Positions 20,748 to 29,847 of a stretch of 64,000 nucleotides of DNA are shown piece after piece. The notes beneath the pieces were generated by a model. It was not told the origin of the DNA, did not search any database, and was given only the letters and a program-made list of their open reading frames with translations. Every line of letters begins with the position of its first letter. The stretch's first letter is position 1. This DNA comes from Paenibacillus sp. J23TS9 (GTDB taxonomy: Bacteria; Bacillota; Bacilli; Paenibacillales; Paenibacillaceae). The stretch lies in assembly GCF_018403225.1 (NCBI RefSeq), contig NZ_BOSG01000001.1, positions 248,001-312,000 of the forward strand, given 5' to 3'. The position numbers and the translations under genes were made by a program.

Positions 20748-21926
20748 ATGCGGATACTGCACACCGGAGACTGGCATTTTGGAAAATCGCTTGAAGGCCG
20801 CAGCAGGCTGAGAGAGCAGGAGGATTTTGTGGACGAGCTCGTCCGGATCGCCAATGAACAACAGGCGGACCTTATTATGATGGCAGGAGACGTATATGAC
20901 TCCGTTAATCCACCTGCGGCTGCGGAGCAGCTCTTTTATGAGGCATGCGCAAGATTAACGGAGAACGGTCGGCCGCTTGTCGTTATCTCGGGCAACCATG
21001 ATCAACCTGAACGTGTCTCGTCTGTTTCACCGCTGGTTGGCAGGCAGGGAATCACTCTGATCGGGCTTCCGGTCGCTGAGTCGATAACGGTGGGGACTTC
21101 GCGCACGGGAGAGCTCGCCAAGATCGCTGCGCTTCCCTATCCTTCCGAATCACGGCTTAATGAGCTTTTGTCTGCAGAGGGCAAGGAAGATGAGCTGCGC
21201 AGGGCTTACAGCGCCCGTGTAGGCATGCTGATGGGCAAGCTTGCCCAGGAGTTTACGCCGAAAACGGTCAATCTGGCGATGAGCCATATTTATGTCTTGG
21301 GAGGCGTAGAAACCGACTCGGAACGTCCGATCCAGGTCGGTGGTGCTTACACGGTAGATCCATCAGCATTGTCCGTAGGAGCGCAATATACAGCTCTGGG
21401 TCACCTCCATCGTCCGCAGGCGGTTAAAGGCGAGGGTATCATCCGGTACAGCGGCTCTCCGCTAGCTTACAGCTTCTCGGAAGCCGGACAGGCTAAATCG
21501 GTCATGATGCTGGATATTGCACCAGGTGGTATGCCGGTGATGGAAGAAGTTTATCTGTCGAGTGGACGTCCACTGGTGCGCTGGAAGGCGAAAGGCGGAT
21601 TGGAAGAGGTGTATCACTGGCTGGATGAGGGGAAGGATACAGAGGCTTTTATTGATCTTGAAGTATCTCTCACCGAATCGATGTCCATTGGCGAAATACA
21701 GCGTCTACGCAAAAGCCGGGATGGATTTGTGCACATCCGTCCGATTTATCCGGAGATGGAGCAGGCGGAACAGCAATACGAGCGATCGGGGCTTCCTGTT
21801 TCGGAGCTGTTCCGCAGATTCTATCAGCGTCAGAGCGGCGGCGCCGTACCGGATGATGAACTGGTGCAGCTGTTTCTCGAGCTCGTTGAAGAAGATGCGC
21901 GGGTAAAGGAAGGTGACGACGAATGA
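20748..21926 (+). CDS. sbcD: Exonuclease SbcCD subunit D
   Basis: Mre11-type Mn-dependent nuclease that, with SbcC, opens DNA hairpins and processes protein-blocked ends. The 392-residue protein has the calcineurin-like phosphoesterase motifs in order: GDWHFGK, GDVYD, GNHDQPER and GHLHRPQ. ATG 20748 (MRILHTGDWH) is chosen on family start and the GGGGAGAG site; the longer frame from about 20676 overlaps addA and reads unrelated sequence. It shares ATGA with sbcC, so the two are coupled. Confidence 0.97.
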   Translation: MRILHTGDWHFGKSLEGRSRLREQEDFVDELVRIANEQQADLIMMAGDVYDSVNPPAAAEQLFYEACARLTENGRPLVVISGNHDQPERVSSVSPLVGRQGITLIGLPVAESITVGTSRTGELAKIAALPYPSESRLNELLSAEGKEDELRRAYSARVGMLMGKLAQEFTPKTVNLAMSHIYVLGGVETDSERPIQVGGAYTVDPSALSVGAQYTALGHLHRPQAVKGEGIIRYSGSPLAYSFSEAGQAKSVMMLDIAPGGMPVMEEVYLSSGRPLVRWKAKGGLEEVYHWLDEGKDTEAFIDLEVSLTESMSIGEIQRLRKSRDGFVHIRPIYPEMEQAEQQYERSGLPVSELFRRFYQRQSGGAVPDDELVQLFLELVEEDARVKEGDDE

Positions 21927-24900
21927 AGCCGATTACGCTTAAACTTTCCGGTCTGCAAAGCTACAGGGAAATGCAGCAGATTAATTTCGAGGATTTATGC
22001 GATATGGGGCTGTTCGGTATTTTCGGGCCAACGGGCAGCGGCAAATCCACATTGCTGGATGCCATGACGCTCGCTTTGTACGGCAAGGTTGATCGGGCCG
22101 TCAACGGAACACAGGGGATAATGAATCATTCTGAAGATACTCTGTTCGTCTCCTTCTGCTTCGAGTTGACTTCTGCCGAAGGCAAGCACCGCTTTCGTGT
22201 CGAACGAAGATTCAAGCGTACGAGCGAGCTGTCGGTCAGCAATACGGTCAGTCGCTTTATTGAGGTTAACGATGAGGGCGAGAATGTTCTTGCCGACAAG
22301 CTGGCCGAGGTAACGCGCTGTGTAGAGGATAAGATTGGGCTGAAAATGGATGATTTTACCCGTGCCGTTGTGCTACCACAGGGTAAGTTTGCCGAGTTCC
22401 TCTCCCTGAAAGGCAGTGAGCGCAGACAAATGCTGCAGCGGCTGTTCCATCTGGAACAGTATGGAGACCAGTTAGGAATCAAGCTCAGCCGGCGGGTTAA
22501 GGAAAACGAAGGGGCATTAAAAGCTGTGGAAGCAGAGCAGCAGGGGCTTGGCGAAGCAGGACAGGAAGCCCTCGAAATGACGGAAAAACAGCTTCATGAC
22601 GCCGCACTTCACGCAGAAGCCATCCGCACCAAGCTTCAAGCAATAACCCTGGAGGCAGAAGTGAAGGGGAAAATCCGTGAGCGGCAGCTGGAGAAGAACC
22701 GAAAGCAGGTTCAGCTTGATCAGCTGCTGGCTTCGGAAAATGAAATGCTTCTTCTGGAAAAAAGGTTAGAGAATTCTGCGGCTTCGTCTATGATTCTGCC
22801 TTCTCTGATTTTATGGAGAGAAAACGGGCAGGAACAGAAGCTAAAAGAGTCGGAAAGGGCAGTGCTTCAGACTGCTGCTGCGCATGCGGAACAGGCAGCG
22901 GCCGATGCCTCTGCATCTGATGATGCGGCGCAAGGAGCCTTGACTGCCGGAGAGCCCAAGCTGCTGCAGCGCCAGGAACAGCTGGAACAGGCAGTTCTGC
23001 TGCAAAAGGAAAGAGACGGGATCCAATCTCTCTATGAGGAGCTCGGTACCCAGCAGAAGGAAGCCGCCAGCAGAATGAATGAGCTTCAGCAGTCACTCGC
23101 CAAGGAACAGGAGCTTTTGAGCCGGGGAGCCCAAAAGCAGTCAGAGCTTCAGGAAAAGCTGAACGGATTGGAAATTACATCGAAAGAACGCGATATGCTG
23201 CAAAAAGCTCTTCAGCTCCGCCAGATGCTTCGTTCCGCCGAAGAAGGTAAGTCAAAGGCACAGAGAGAGCTTGAACAGCAGCAGGAAAAGCTCGCATCAG
23301 CTCAAAAGAAGCATGAGCAGAGCGTAAGCGAGCATCATCGGCTGCAGGATCAGGAAAAGCAGCTCATCTTCAAAGTATCTGCTTGTCTTACACAGGCAGA
23401 GGAACAGGCAAAGCTGGCTGAACGGGCATTGTTGAGCCTGGAAAAGGACGAGCAGCAGCTCCATGAAGAACTGAAGCAGCAGCAGCTCCAGCGCTTGTCG
23501 CTTTCTCTCGCTGCTGAGTTACACGAAGGACAGCCATGCCCGGTATGCGGTTCATTGGAGCATCCGGTTCCTGCCCATTCGGATGCAGCTGAATCAGGTA
23601 TGCATGAAGATATGATTCGGCAGCTGCAGGGATATCGATCCCGGCTGCAGGATATTAAATATGCATCGCGTCAGATGTATCATGAATGTTCCAGCCTATG
23701 TGAGGGAGGAACAGCAACCTCAGCTGAACCCATGGCGCTGGATCATTCGGCTGCAAGTGCAGAACCGACGCAGGCTGCGTCTAAAGCTGACGCTTTCTCT
23801 ACGGTTATTTGGGAGGAGCGGACCAGGGGACTTGAGTACGCCCAACGTGAATTTTCAGGCGAGCTTGCGAATCTGAAAAGAGAATCACTAGAGCTGAGGG
23901 ATCAACGTGAAGCCCTGCGGCAGCAGGCCATCAAACATGCCGCTGAAACGGAAGCAGGCAGCAGTGTATTGGAACAGCTGAAGAACAGACTTGAACAATT
24001 GGCGGAGGAAGTGGCGCAGCTGCAAGAAAAGTGGGCTAAGGAGCTGCCTGATCTTCTGATGGAAGAAGTAGAGACGCGGTGGTCGCAGATGCAGCAAAAA
24101 GACCAGGATGCGGAAGATGTGAAGGAACGGCTGCGCCGGAGTATTCCTTTTCTCGATGAAAAGAAGAATACGGTCCAGTCCATGGAACGGAGCCTAACGG
24201 AGTCAGAAAAGCATTTGATTCAGCTGGATGCACAGCTTCGCGGCAAGCAAGAGCTCCTGAAAGAAAAACAGGAACGGCTGTATGCCTGGATCGGTGACAA
24301 CCGGGCGGAGGCACTGCTTGAAGCCTGCGCACTGGAGCTGAAAGCATTGCGGGAGACCGCCGCTAAGGCAAAACAGCTCAGGCTGTCTGCGGAGCAGGCT
24401 AAGTATGAGAGTGCAAAGGCATATGCAATGGCTTGTCAAGCTGCAGAGTCGGCTGCAGCCCATTATGAAGCCTCGGGCAAGCGATGGGAGAAGCTGCTGT
24501 CAGCTTCACCGTTTGCCAATGAAGCTGAGGTGGAGGCTGCGCATGTTCAGCCGCAGGAGGCTGAGCAGCTTGCTGCCAGGGTGCGGGAGCACCGTGACAG
24601 AGAAAGGGATCTCCGTGCAGCGATCAGGCATTTCGAAGAGCAGCTGCTTGGCAGCTCGCTGACGGAAGAGCATTGGCTGCACGTGACTCAGGAATTGGCT
24701 GCTTTCCGCCAAGCTGATGAGGAGGCCCTGCAGGCTAAAGCGCGTGCAGAACGTGATTTGGAGGATATTAAGAAGCGGCATGTTCGCTGGACAGAGCTCG
24801 AGAAACTGCGCCTTGTGCGGCAGCAGGAAGCGGAGAAGCTTGCCAAGCTGCAATCCTGTCTGCGCGGTAATGCTTTTGTCGAATACATTGCGGAAGAACA

Positions 24901-25339
24901 GCTGATGCAGGTCAGTCAGTCTGCTTCCCAGCGTCTGAGATTCCTGACCAAGCAGCGTTATGCCCTCGAAGTGGATTCTGGCGGAGGCTTTCTAATCCGG
25001 GACGACGCCAATGGAGGGGTTCGCAGACCGGTCTCCACGTTATCCGGAGGAGAGACCTTCCTTACCTCTCTTTCGCTGGCCCTCGCTTTGTCCGCACAGA
25101 TACAGCTTCGCGGACAGTATCCGCTGCAGTTCTTTTTCCTGGATGAGGGTTTTGGTACGCTTGATCCTGATTTGCTGGAGACCGTCATTTCATCCTTGGA
25201 AAAGCTGCATAACGATCACCTGTCGGTTGGCGTTATCAGTCATGTTCCGGAGCTTCGTGCCCGTCTTCCGCGTAAGCTGGTGGTCTTGCCGGCTGACCAG
25301 GCAGGCGGAGGTTCGAAAATTACCGTGGAAGAAATGTAA
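21923..25339 (+). CDS. sbcC: Exonuclease SbcCD subunit C (SMC-like ATPase)
   Basis: Rad50-type ATPase that drives the SbcCD nuclease. The 1138-residue protein has Walker A GPTGSGKST at 35-43, two long Gln/Glu/Ala-rich coiled-coil arms (about 180-520 and 600-980), the zinc hook CPVC at 539-542 between them, then the ABC signature LSGGETF and Walker B FFFLDEGFGTLD near the C-terminus. It begins inside the sbcD stop codon. The downstream palindrome starts at the stop codon itself. Confidence 0.98.
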   Translation: MKPITLKLSGLQSYREMQQINFEDLCDMGLFGIFGPTGSGKSTLLDAMTLALYGKVDRAVNGTQGIMNHSEDTLFVSFCFELTSAEGKHRFRVERRFKRTSELSVSNTVSRFIEVNDEGENVLADKLAEVTRCVEDKIGLKMDDFTRAVVLPQGKFAEFLSLKGSERRQMLQRLFHLEQYGDQLGIKLSRRVKENEGALKAVEAEQQGLGEAGQEALEMTEKQLHDAALHAEAIRTKLQAITLEAEVKGKIRERQLEKNRKQVQLDQLLASENEMLLLEKRLENSAASSMILPSLILWRENGQEQKLKESERAVLQTAAAHAEQAAADASASDDAAQGALTAGEPKLLQRQEQLEQAVLLQKERDGIQSLYEELGTQQKEAASRMNELQQSLAKEQELLSRGAQKQSELQEKLNGLEITSKERDMLQKALQLRQMLRSAEEGKSKAQRELEQQQEKLASAQKKHEQSVSEHHRLQDQEKQLIFKVSACLTQAEEQAKLAERALLSLEKDEQQLHEELKQQQLQRLSLSLAAELHEGQPCPVCGSLEHPVPAHSDAAESGMHEDMIRQLQGYRSRLQDIKYASRQMYHECSSLCEGGTATSAEPMALDHSAASAEPTQAASKADAFSTVIWEERTRGLEYAQREFSGELANLKRESLELRDQREALRQQAIKHAAETEAGSSVLEQLKNRLEQLAEEVAQLQEKWAKELPDLLMEEVETRWSQMQQKDQDAEDVKERLRRSIPFLDEKKNTVQSMERSLTESEKHLIQLDAQLRGKQELLKEKQERLYAWIGDNRAEALLEACALELKALRETAAKAKQLRLSAEQAKYESAKAYAMACQAAESAAAHYEASGKRWEKLLSASPFANEAEVEAAHVQPQEAEQLAARVREHRDRERDLRAAIRHFEEQLLGSSLTEEHWLHVTQELAAFRQADEEALQAKARAERDLEDIKKRHVRWTELEKLRLVRQQEAEKLAKLQSCLRGNAFVEYIAEEQLMQVSQSASQRLRFLTKQRYALEVDSGGGFLIRDDANGGVRRPVSTLSGGETFLTSLSLALALSAQIQLRGQYPLQFFFLDEGFGTLDPDLLETVISSLEKLHNDHLSVGVISHVPELRARLPRKLVVLPADQAGGGSKITVEEM

Positions 25340-25382
25340 TGTGATGTAATTCACAGTTACAGCTGCAAGCGGCTGTTATAAT
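25340..25382 (+). promoter_or_regulatory. Fnr/CRP-type palindrome with extended -10 promoter
   Basis: TGTGATGTAATTCACA (25340-25355) is a perfect TGTGA-N6-TCACA palindrome, the consensus for CRP/Fnr-family regulators. An extended -10 element TGTTATAAT occupies 25374-25382, while the -35 position is poor. The predicted transcription start near 25389 puts the palindrome centre at -41.5, the standard class II activator position. Seen: motif and spacing. Inferred: activation, most likely by an Fnr-like oxygen sensor or another CRP-family protein. Confidence 0.65.
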
Positions 25383-25388
25383 ACAGTC

Positions 25389-25504
25389 AAGCCGACATTC
25401 TATCATGAAGCACCCCGGCGGACGTATGGCAGGGATAACAACTCCTTAACATACGTCCGTGCGCAGCGAAGCTGATTTCAGCGGAGCGGGTGCTTCTTTT
25501 TTTT
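25389..25504 (+). ncRNA. Candidate structured small RNA or attenuator
   Basis: The predicted transcript of about 115 nt folds into an outer stem GAAGCACCC (25407-25415) with GGGTGCTTC (25488-25496), enclosing a perfect 10-bp stem CGGACGTATG (25419-25428) with CATACGTCCG (25450-25459), and a small hairpin GCTG/CAGC (25471-25482). Eight T residues follow at once, so the outer stem closes an intrinsic terminator. It could be an independent small RNA or a leader attenuating the gene at 25596. An ATG at 25405 could read a 14-residue peptide, but no ribosome site precedes it. It matches no riboswitch class I recognise. Confidence 0.6.
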
Positions 25505-25595
25505 GTTTTCCGTTTTTTTTGCTGAAGATGAGTAGCCATTCGCCCAGTTCTGAATATGATGATCGTGTAAATTGCAGACTGGGGAGGATTACGGA

Positions 25596-25958
25596 ATGGA
25601 GAAGTTTGAGGCCAAGGAAGTTTGTAAAAAACATATGTACCGTTATGTCAGAGCTACCATGTCGGATGGAAGCGCCCATGATGGCTTTGTTGAACATGTT
25701 GATGAAGAACAGGTTTATCTGGCGGTACCGGTAGGTCATGAAAACATGCCTTATCATCATGGAAATGTCAGCGCGTATCATCAAGGCGGCTGCTGGGATC
25801 CATGTTATCGATATCCTGCGCAGGACACCCGGGCATTTTTTCCATACGGGTATGGTTTTGGGTTCCCCTATGGGGGTTTTCCATACAGACGGCGCTTTAA
25901 CAGGCTGGTTCTGCCGCTTGTAGGCTTGACTGCACTTTCTCTGCTGCCTTTCTATTAA
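25596..25958 (+). CDS. Hypothetical protein, aromatic/Gly-rich with C-terminal hydrophobic tail
   Basis: Unrecognised 120-residue protein. The first 45 residues resemble a small SH3-like or LSM-like beta barrel (YVRATMSDGSAHDGFVEHVDEEQVYLAV). Next comes a His/Cys/Tyr-containing stretch (HHGNVSAYHQGGCWDPCYRYP), a Phe/Gly/Tyr/Pro-rich segment (YGYGFGFPYGGFPY) and a short hydrophobic end (LVLPLVGLTALSLLPFY) that may insert in a membrane. The composition recalls small spore-associated Bacilli proteins, but that is inference. ATG 25596 follows GGGGAGG. It lies downstream of the structured RNA and upstream of a terminator. Confidence 0.7.
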   Translation: MEKFEAKEVCKKHMYRYVRATMSDGSAHDGFVEHVDEEQVYLAVPVGHENMPYHHGNVSAYHQGGCWDPCYRYPAQDTRAFFPYGYGFGFPYGGFPYRRRFNRLVLPLVGLTALSLLPFY

Positions 25959-26002
25959 TACCGATATTTACACATACAGGGGCCCAACATCCGGTAAAAA
26001 GT

Positions 26003-26032
26003 AGGACTTTCCCTTAGGAAAGTCCTTTTTTT
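26003..26032 (+). terminator. Intrinsic terminator
   Basis: AGGACTTTCC and GGAAAGTCCT form a perfect 10-bp stem with a CTTA loop followed by six T residues, ending the small hypothetical gene. Confidence 0.9.
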
Positions 26033-26117
26033 GAGATGAAAATTGGACGTGATCCCCCAGAATCCGGTATGATATTCGTATTGGAAGAACAATATTACAT
26101 ATTGGAGGCGACAAAAT

Positions 26118-26477
26118 ATGGACTGTCTCTTTTGCAAAATTTCCGAGGGCAGCATTCCTTCACAAAAGGTGTTTGAAAATGAAAGAATCCTGGTGTTCAA
26201 GGATATTCAGCCTGCGGCACCTGTGCATGTACTGGTTATTCCCAAAAAACATATTGCTTCCATGAACGAAGTGGAGGAGCAGGATCTGGCGTTGATCGCG
26301 GAAATGCATCAGGTTGCCCAGCAGGTAGCAAAGGATCTTGGAGTGGCAGATTCCGGTTACCGTCTTATTAATAACTGCGGACCGGACAGCGGACAAGCTG
26401 TGCATCATATCCATTATCACCTGCTTGGAGGGGCCAAATTAGGCGCTCTGACAGGCATTTCAGATTCGCATGAATAG
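26118..26477 (+). CDS. HIT family protein (HinT-type)
   Basis: Small nucleotide-binding hydrolase (purine nucleoside phosphoramidase type). The 119-residue protein has the catalytic HIT triad in HHIHYHLLGG at 96-105 (His97-x-His99-x-His101), and Cys3 and Cys6 in DCLFCKI, typical of zinc-containing Bacilli members. The length is standard. The start follows TTGGAGGCGAC. The gene is monocistronic between two terminator/promoter boundaries. Confidence 0.96.
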   Translation: MDCLFCKISEGSIPSQKVFENERILVFKDIQPAAPVHVLVIPKKHIASMNEVEEQDLALIAEMHQVAQQVAKDLGVADSGYRLINNCGPDSGQAVHHIHYHLLGGAKLGALTGISDSHE

Positions 26478-26528
26478 ATAATTTATCCAAAAATTTATAG
26501 GTGCTTTCTGAAAAAATAGGCATCAAGG

Positions 26529-26558
26529 TTGACACCCTATTTCTCTTTCACCTATAAT
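26529..26558 (+). promoter_or_regulatory. SigA promoter of rpsU-yqeY
   Basis: TTGACA at 26529-26534 and TATAAT at 26553-26558 are both perfect consensus, with an 18-bp spacer, about 60 bp upstream of rpsU. Confidence 0.8.
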
Positions 26559-26617
26559 TAAATTTGATGAACCGTGTTATTGCTCTTGGACGGTCTGGTC
26601 GGAGGGAGGGAAAACTG

Positions 26618-26791
26618 GTGTCTGAAACTAAAGTTCGCAAAAACGAGTCTATTGATGCTGCACTTCGCCGCTTTAAGCGCTCCATCGCAAAGGATGGTGT
26701 ATTGGCTGAGGTGAAGAAACGCAAGCATTATGAGAAGCCAAGCGTGAAGCGCAAGAAAAAGTCCGAGGCTGCTCGTAAGAGAAAGTTTTAG
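26618..26791 (+). CDS. rpsU: 30S ribosomal protein S21
   Basis: Small basic protein of the 30S subunit near the anti-Shine-Dalgarno region. The 57-residue sequence [20 protein letters not shown]...[14 protein letters not shown] is a full-length S21. The GTG at 26618 is chosen because GGAGGGAGGG lies seven bases upstream and gives the family start; upstream ATG codons at 26564 and 26567 would add unrelated residues. It is cotranscribed with yqeY, 16 bp downstream, as in B. subtilis. Confidence 0.97.
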   Translation: MSETKVRKNESIDAALRRFKRSIAKDGVLAEVKKRKHYEKPSVKRKKKSEAARKRKF

Positions 26792-26807
26792 GAGGAACTG
26801 AACTAAC

Positions 26808-27251
26808 ATGAATCTTAGCGAACGATTGAACGAAGATATGATACAAGCGATGAAGAGCAAGGAGAAATTCAGGCTCTCCACTATTCGAATGGTTCGTTCA
26901 ACGATCAAGAATCTTGAAATAGATTTGAAAAGAACTTTGGATGACAACGAAGTGCTTGATATCCTCAGTCGTGAAATTAAACAGCGCAAAGATGCCCTCC
27001 AAGAATTTAAAAAAGCGGATCGTGACGATCTTGCGTCAAATGTCGAAGCAGAAATTGAGATTATCGGTCAGTATCTTCCCGAACAGCTTTCCGAAGAAGA
27101 AATAAAAGTTATTGTACAGCAGACCATCCAGGAAACCGGTGCTTCTTCGAAAGCGGACATGGGGAAAGTGATGAGTGCGCTGATGCCGAAAGTCAAAGGA
27201 CGCTCTGACGGAAAACTTGTGAACCAAGTGGTTCAACAATTTCTGCAATAA
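26808..27251 (+). CDS. yqeY: GatB/YqeY domain-containing protein
   Basis: Homologue of the tail domain of GatB, the tRNA-dependent amidotransferase subunit; the helical domain can bind tRNA, but the cellular role of stand-alone YqeY is unsettled. The 147 residues match the family start to end (MNLSERLNEDMIQAMKSKEK, QYLPEQLSEEEI, KGRSDGKLVNQVVQ). The ribosome site AGGAGGAA is well spaced. It follows rpsU and is closed by a terminator. Confidence 0.95.
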   Translation: MNLSERLNEDMIQAMKSKEKFRLSTIRMVRSTIKNLEIDLKRTLDDNEVLDILSREIKQRKDALQEFKKADRDDLASNVEAEIEIIGQYLPEQLSEEEIKVIVQQTIQETGASSKADMGKVMSALMPKVKGRSDGKLVNQVVQQFLQ

Positions 27252-27262
27252 AACATAATGTG

Positions 27263-27290
27263 AAACACCCCTTTTAAAGGGGTGTTTTTT
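27263..27290 (+). terminator. Intrinsic terminator after yqeY
   Basis: AAACACCCC and GGGGTGTTT form a stem with a T/A loop followed by T6. It ends just before the SigW-type promoter. Confidence 0.9.
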
Positions 27291-27298
27291 CATTTTTC

Positions 27299-27324
27299 TG
27301 AAACGGTAAGCCATTTATTGCGTA
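27299..27324 (+). promoter_or_regulatory. SigW-type ECF promoter of nfeD-floA operon
   Basis: TGAAAC at 27299-27304 and CGTA at 27321-27324 are separated by exactly 16 bp, the full B. subtilis SigW consensus. The orthologous yqeZ-yqfA-yqfB operon is a known SigW target in B. subtilis, which supports the call. It implies induction by envelope-active antimicrobials. Confidence 0.85.
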
Positions 27325-27380
27325 ATAACTACCATATGCTGGACAATATATTATAATCATGTGGAAAGGAGGGGAAGACA

Positions 27381-28733
27381 TTGAATTTATCCAAATGTAC
27401 CAAAAGGCTGGCTATGTGGTTTGTACTTCTTTTATTGGTTGGCTGCACAGCGGCTGCAATACCGGGTATGGCAATAGCAGAAACGGCAAAAACGGGGCCG
27501 GTATATATTATTCCGGTGGATCAGAAAATCGAGACGGGACTTGGGAAATTTATGAAACGCGGATTTAAGGAAGCCGCGAAAATGAATGCTGAACTTATCA
27601 TCTTGGAAGTCAATACGCCGGGCGGTCTGGTCAATACGGCACAGGATATTGGCAAAATGATTCGTGAAAGCAAGATAACAACGGTTGCTTACATACGCGG
27701 CAATGCCGCCTCTGCCGGGAGCTACATCGCATTAAATGCGGATAAAATTGCCATGTCACCGGGCAGCATGATTGGCGCAGCCGCCATGGTGGACAGTACA
27801 GGCAAACGGGTGGATGATCCCAAGCTTGTAGCGGCTTGGAAATCCGAAATGGCATCCGCTGCTGAATCCAGTGGAAGAAACGGAACCATAGCGGAAGGCA
27901 TGGCAGATATCAATGCTGTTGTCGATATGCCGGAAATTGGAGTGAAGAAAGAGAAAGGCGAAATTATCGCATTATCGAGTGAACAGGCACTCAAGGTTGG
28001 ATATGCAGACACCATCGCATCGTCACCTGAGGATGTTGTATCCTGGATGGGATATTCAACGGATGATATGTTCCTCGTGCAGCATACAGGCTCAGAGAAA
28101 GTAGCTTCATTTTTAACGAATCGAATCGTGATGACCATCTTGCTGTTTCTCGGTATTGCCGGCATTGTCATTGAACTGATTGTTCCCGGATTCGGTGTGC
28201 CCGGAATTATTGGAGTAGCCGCATTTGTACTGTATTTCTTCGGCAATTATGTAGCCGGCTTTGCAGGCAATGAGACCTGGCTGCTCTTTATCGTAGGTCT
28301 AGTTCTCATGATTCTGGAAATGTTTGTCCCGAGCTTCGGAATTCTGGGAATTTTGGGCGCCATCAGTCTGATAGCGGGAGTCGTTCGCGCAGCATATGAC
28401 ACAAGCCATGCAATGCTGTCGCTGGGCATCGCTTTTGCTGCTGCGGTCGTAGTTATTGTGATTGTGGCCATCCTTTTCAAGGAGCGGGGGATATGGAATC
28501 GGTTTATTCTTAGTGAGTCTCTCACGAAGGAGCAGGGATACGTCCCTACGGCTTCCAAGGATGCGCTGCTTGGCCGGGAGGGCGTCAGTGTAACACCGCT
28601 GCGGCCTGCCGGGACGGCGCTCATAGACGATGAACGCATTGATGTGGTGACGGATGGAGAATTTATCCCACGCGATACAGCGTTGGTGGTTGTTCATGTC
28701 GAAGGTGCGAGGGTTGTCGTCAAACCCAAATAA
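27381..28733 (+). CDS. NfeD family membrane serine protease (YqeZ-like)
   Basis: Long-form NfeD: a ClpP-like serine protease domain, a multi-helix membrane region and a C-terminal OB-fold. The 450-residue protein has an N-terminal hydrophobic signal (about 10-33) with a Cys at 22 in LLVGCTA, which could be a lipobox. The protease domain carries Ser111 in GNAASAGSYIA and PGSMIGAA; hydrophobic helices span about 250-370, and the OB domain follows. The start is TTG after AAGGAGGGG. The partner flotillin gene follows; NfeD-flotillin pairs act together in membrane organisation and antibiotic tolerance. Confidence 0.94.
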   Translation: MNLSKCTKRLAMWFVLLLLVGCTAAAIPGMAIAETAKTGPVYIIPVDQKIETGLGKFMKRGFKEAAKMNAELIILEVNTPGGLVNTAQDIGKMIRESKITTVAYIRGNAASAGSYIALNADKIAMSPGSMIGAAAMVDSTGKRVDDPKLVAAWKSEMASAAESSGRNGTIAEGMADINAVVDMPEIGVKKEKGEIIALSSEQALKVGYADTIASSPEDVVSWMGYSTDDMFLVQHTGSEKVASFLTNRIVMTILLFLGIAGIVIELIVPGFGVPGIIGVAAFVLYFFGNYVAGFAGNETWLLFIVGLVLMILEMFVPSFGILGILGAISLIAGVVRAAYDTSHAMLSLGIAFAAAVVVIVIVAILFKERGIWNRFILSESLTKEQGYVPTASKDALLGREGVSVTPLRPAGTALIDDERIDVVTDGEFIPRDTALVVVHVEGARVVVKPK

Positions 28734-28831
28734 ATCCTGTTCTTTTACCCCGAATCGTGTAACATGGTAACTATAGGACATCACGGAAAGAATCATAGAT
28801 AAACATAAAAAAATATTGGAGGATTGCATTT

Positions 28832-29833
28832 ATGACGAGTGCTTCGTTGATCTCGATTTTGCTCATTGCGGTTGTGGTTATTATTGTGCTGAGCGTATTC
28901 TTCAGCTTCTTCCCGCTCACACTCTGGATTTCCGCATTGGCGGCGGGCGTCCGCATCAGCATTATTACCCTGGTAGCCATGAGGCTCCGCCGTGTTACAC
29001 CAAGCCGGATCGTGAATCCGCTGATCAAGGCTACCAAAGCAGGACTAGGACTCAATATCAACCAGCTGGAAAGCCACTATCTGGCCGGTGGTAACGTAGA
29101 CCGTGTCGTTAATGCCCTGATCGCGGCTCAACGTGCCGATATTCCACTGGAATTCACCCGTGCAGCTGCTATTGATCTGGCAGGACGCGATGTACTGCAG
29201 GCCGTTCAAATGAGCGTTAATCCGCGTGTCATTGAAACGCCTGTTGTGGCAGCCGTTGCGAAGAATGGTATCGAAGTGAAGGTTAAGGCCCGTGTTACGG
29301 TTAGAGCGAATATCGACCGTCTCGTTGGTGGTGCAGGTGAGGAAACGATCATTGCCCGTGTAGGCGAAGGTATCGTTACCACGGTCGGCTCGAGTGACTC
29401 GCACAAGGATGTGCTGGAGAATCCGGACCGGATTTCACGTACTGTCTTGTCTAAAGGTCTGGATGCGGGTACCGCATTTGAAATTCTGTCCATTGATATC
29501 GCAGATGTGGATGTAGGTAAGAACATCGGTGCTTATCTCCAAACGGAGCAGGCGGAGGCGGACAAACGAATTGCCCAGGCCAAAGCCGAGGAACGCCGCG
29601 CAATGGCGGTAGCTCAAGAGCAGGAAATGAAGGCGCGCGTAGTGGAAATGAGAGCACGCGTAGTCGAATCTGAATCCGAGGTTCCTCTTGCGATGGCGGA
29701 AGCACTTCGTTCAGGCAAAATTGGCGTGATGGATTACATGAATTTGAAAAATATCGAAGCGGACACCCAGATGAGAGGCTCGCTTGGCAAAATGGGCGAG
29801 GGAGACCAAAACGGTCCTCAAAATAATAAGTAG
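28832..29833 (+). CDS. floA: Flotillin-like protein FloA
   Basis: Membrane-associated scaffold of functional membrane microdomains. The 333-residue protein has an N-terminal membrane hairpin (about 5-45), a SPFH/PHB-like domain and a C-terminal helical region rich in Glu/Ala ([21 protein letters not shown]). The sequence closely follows B. subtilis YqfA/FloA. It is second in the SigW-type operon, 98 bp after the NfeD gene, with GGAGG at its start. Confidence 0.97.
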   Translation: MTSASLISILLIAVVVIIVLSVFFSFFPLTLWISALAAGVRISIITLVAMRLRRVTPSRIVNPLIKATKAGLGLNINQLESHYLAGGNVDRVVNALIAAQRADIPLEFTRAAAIDLAGRDVLQAVQMSVNPRVIETPVVAAVAKNGIEVKVKARVTVRANIDRLVGGAGEETIIARVGEGIVTTVGSSDSHKDVLENPDRISRTVLSKGLDAGTAFEILSIDIADVDVGKNIGAYLQTEQAEADKRIAQAKAEERRAMAVAQEQEMKARVVEMRARVVESESEVPLAMAEALRSGKIGVMDYMNLKNIEADTQMRGSLGKMGEGDQNGPQNNK

Positions 29834-29847
29834 GGAATGATGCATCC

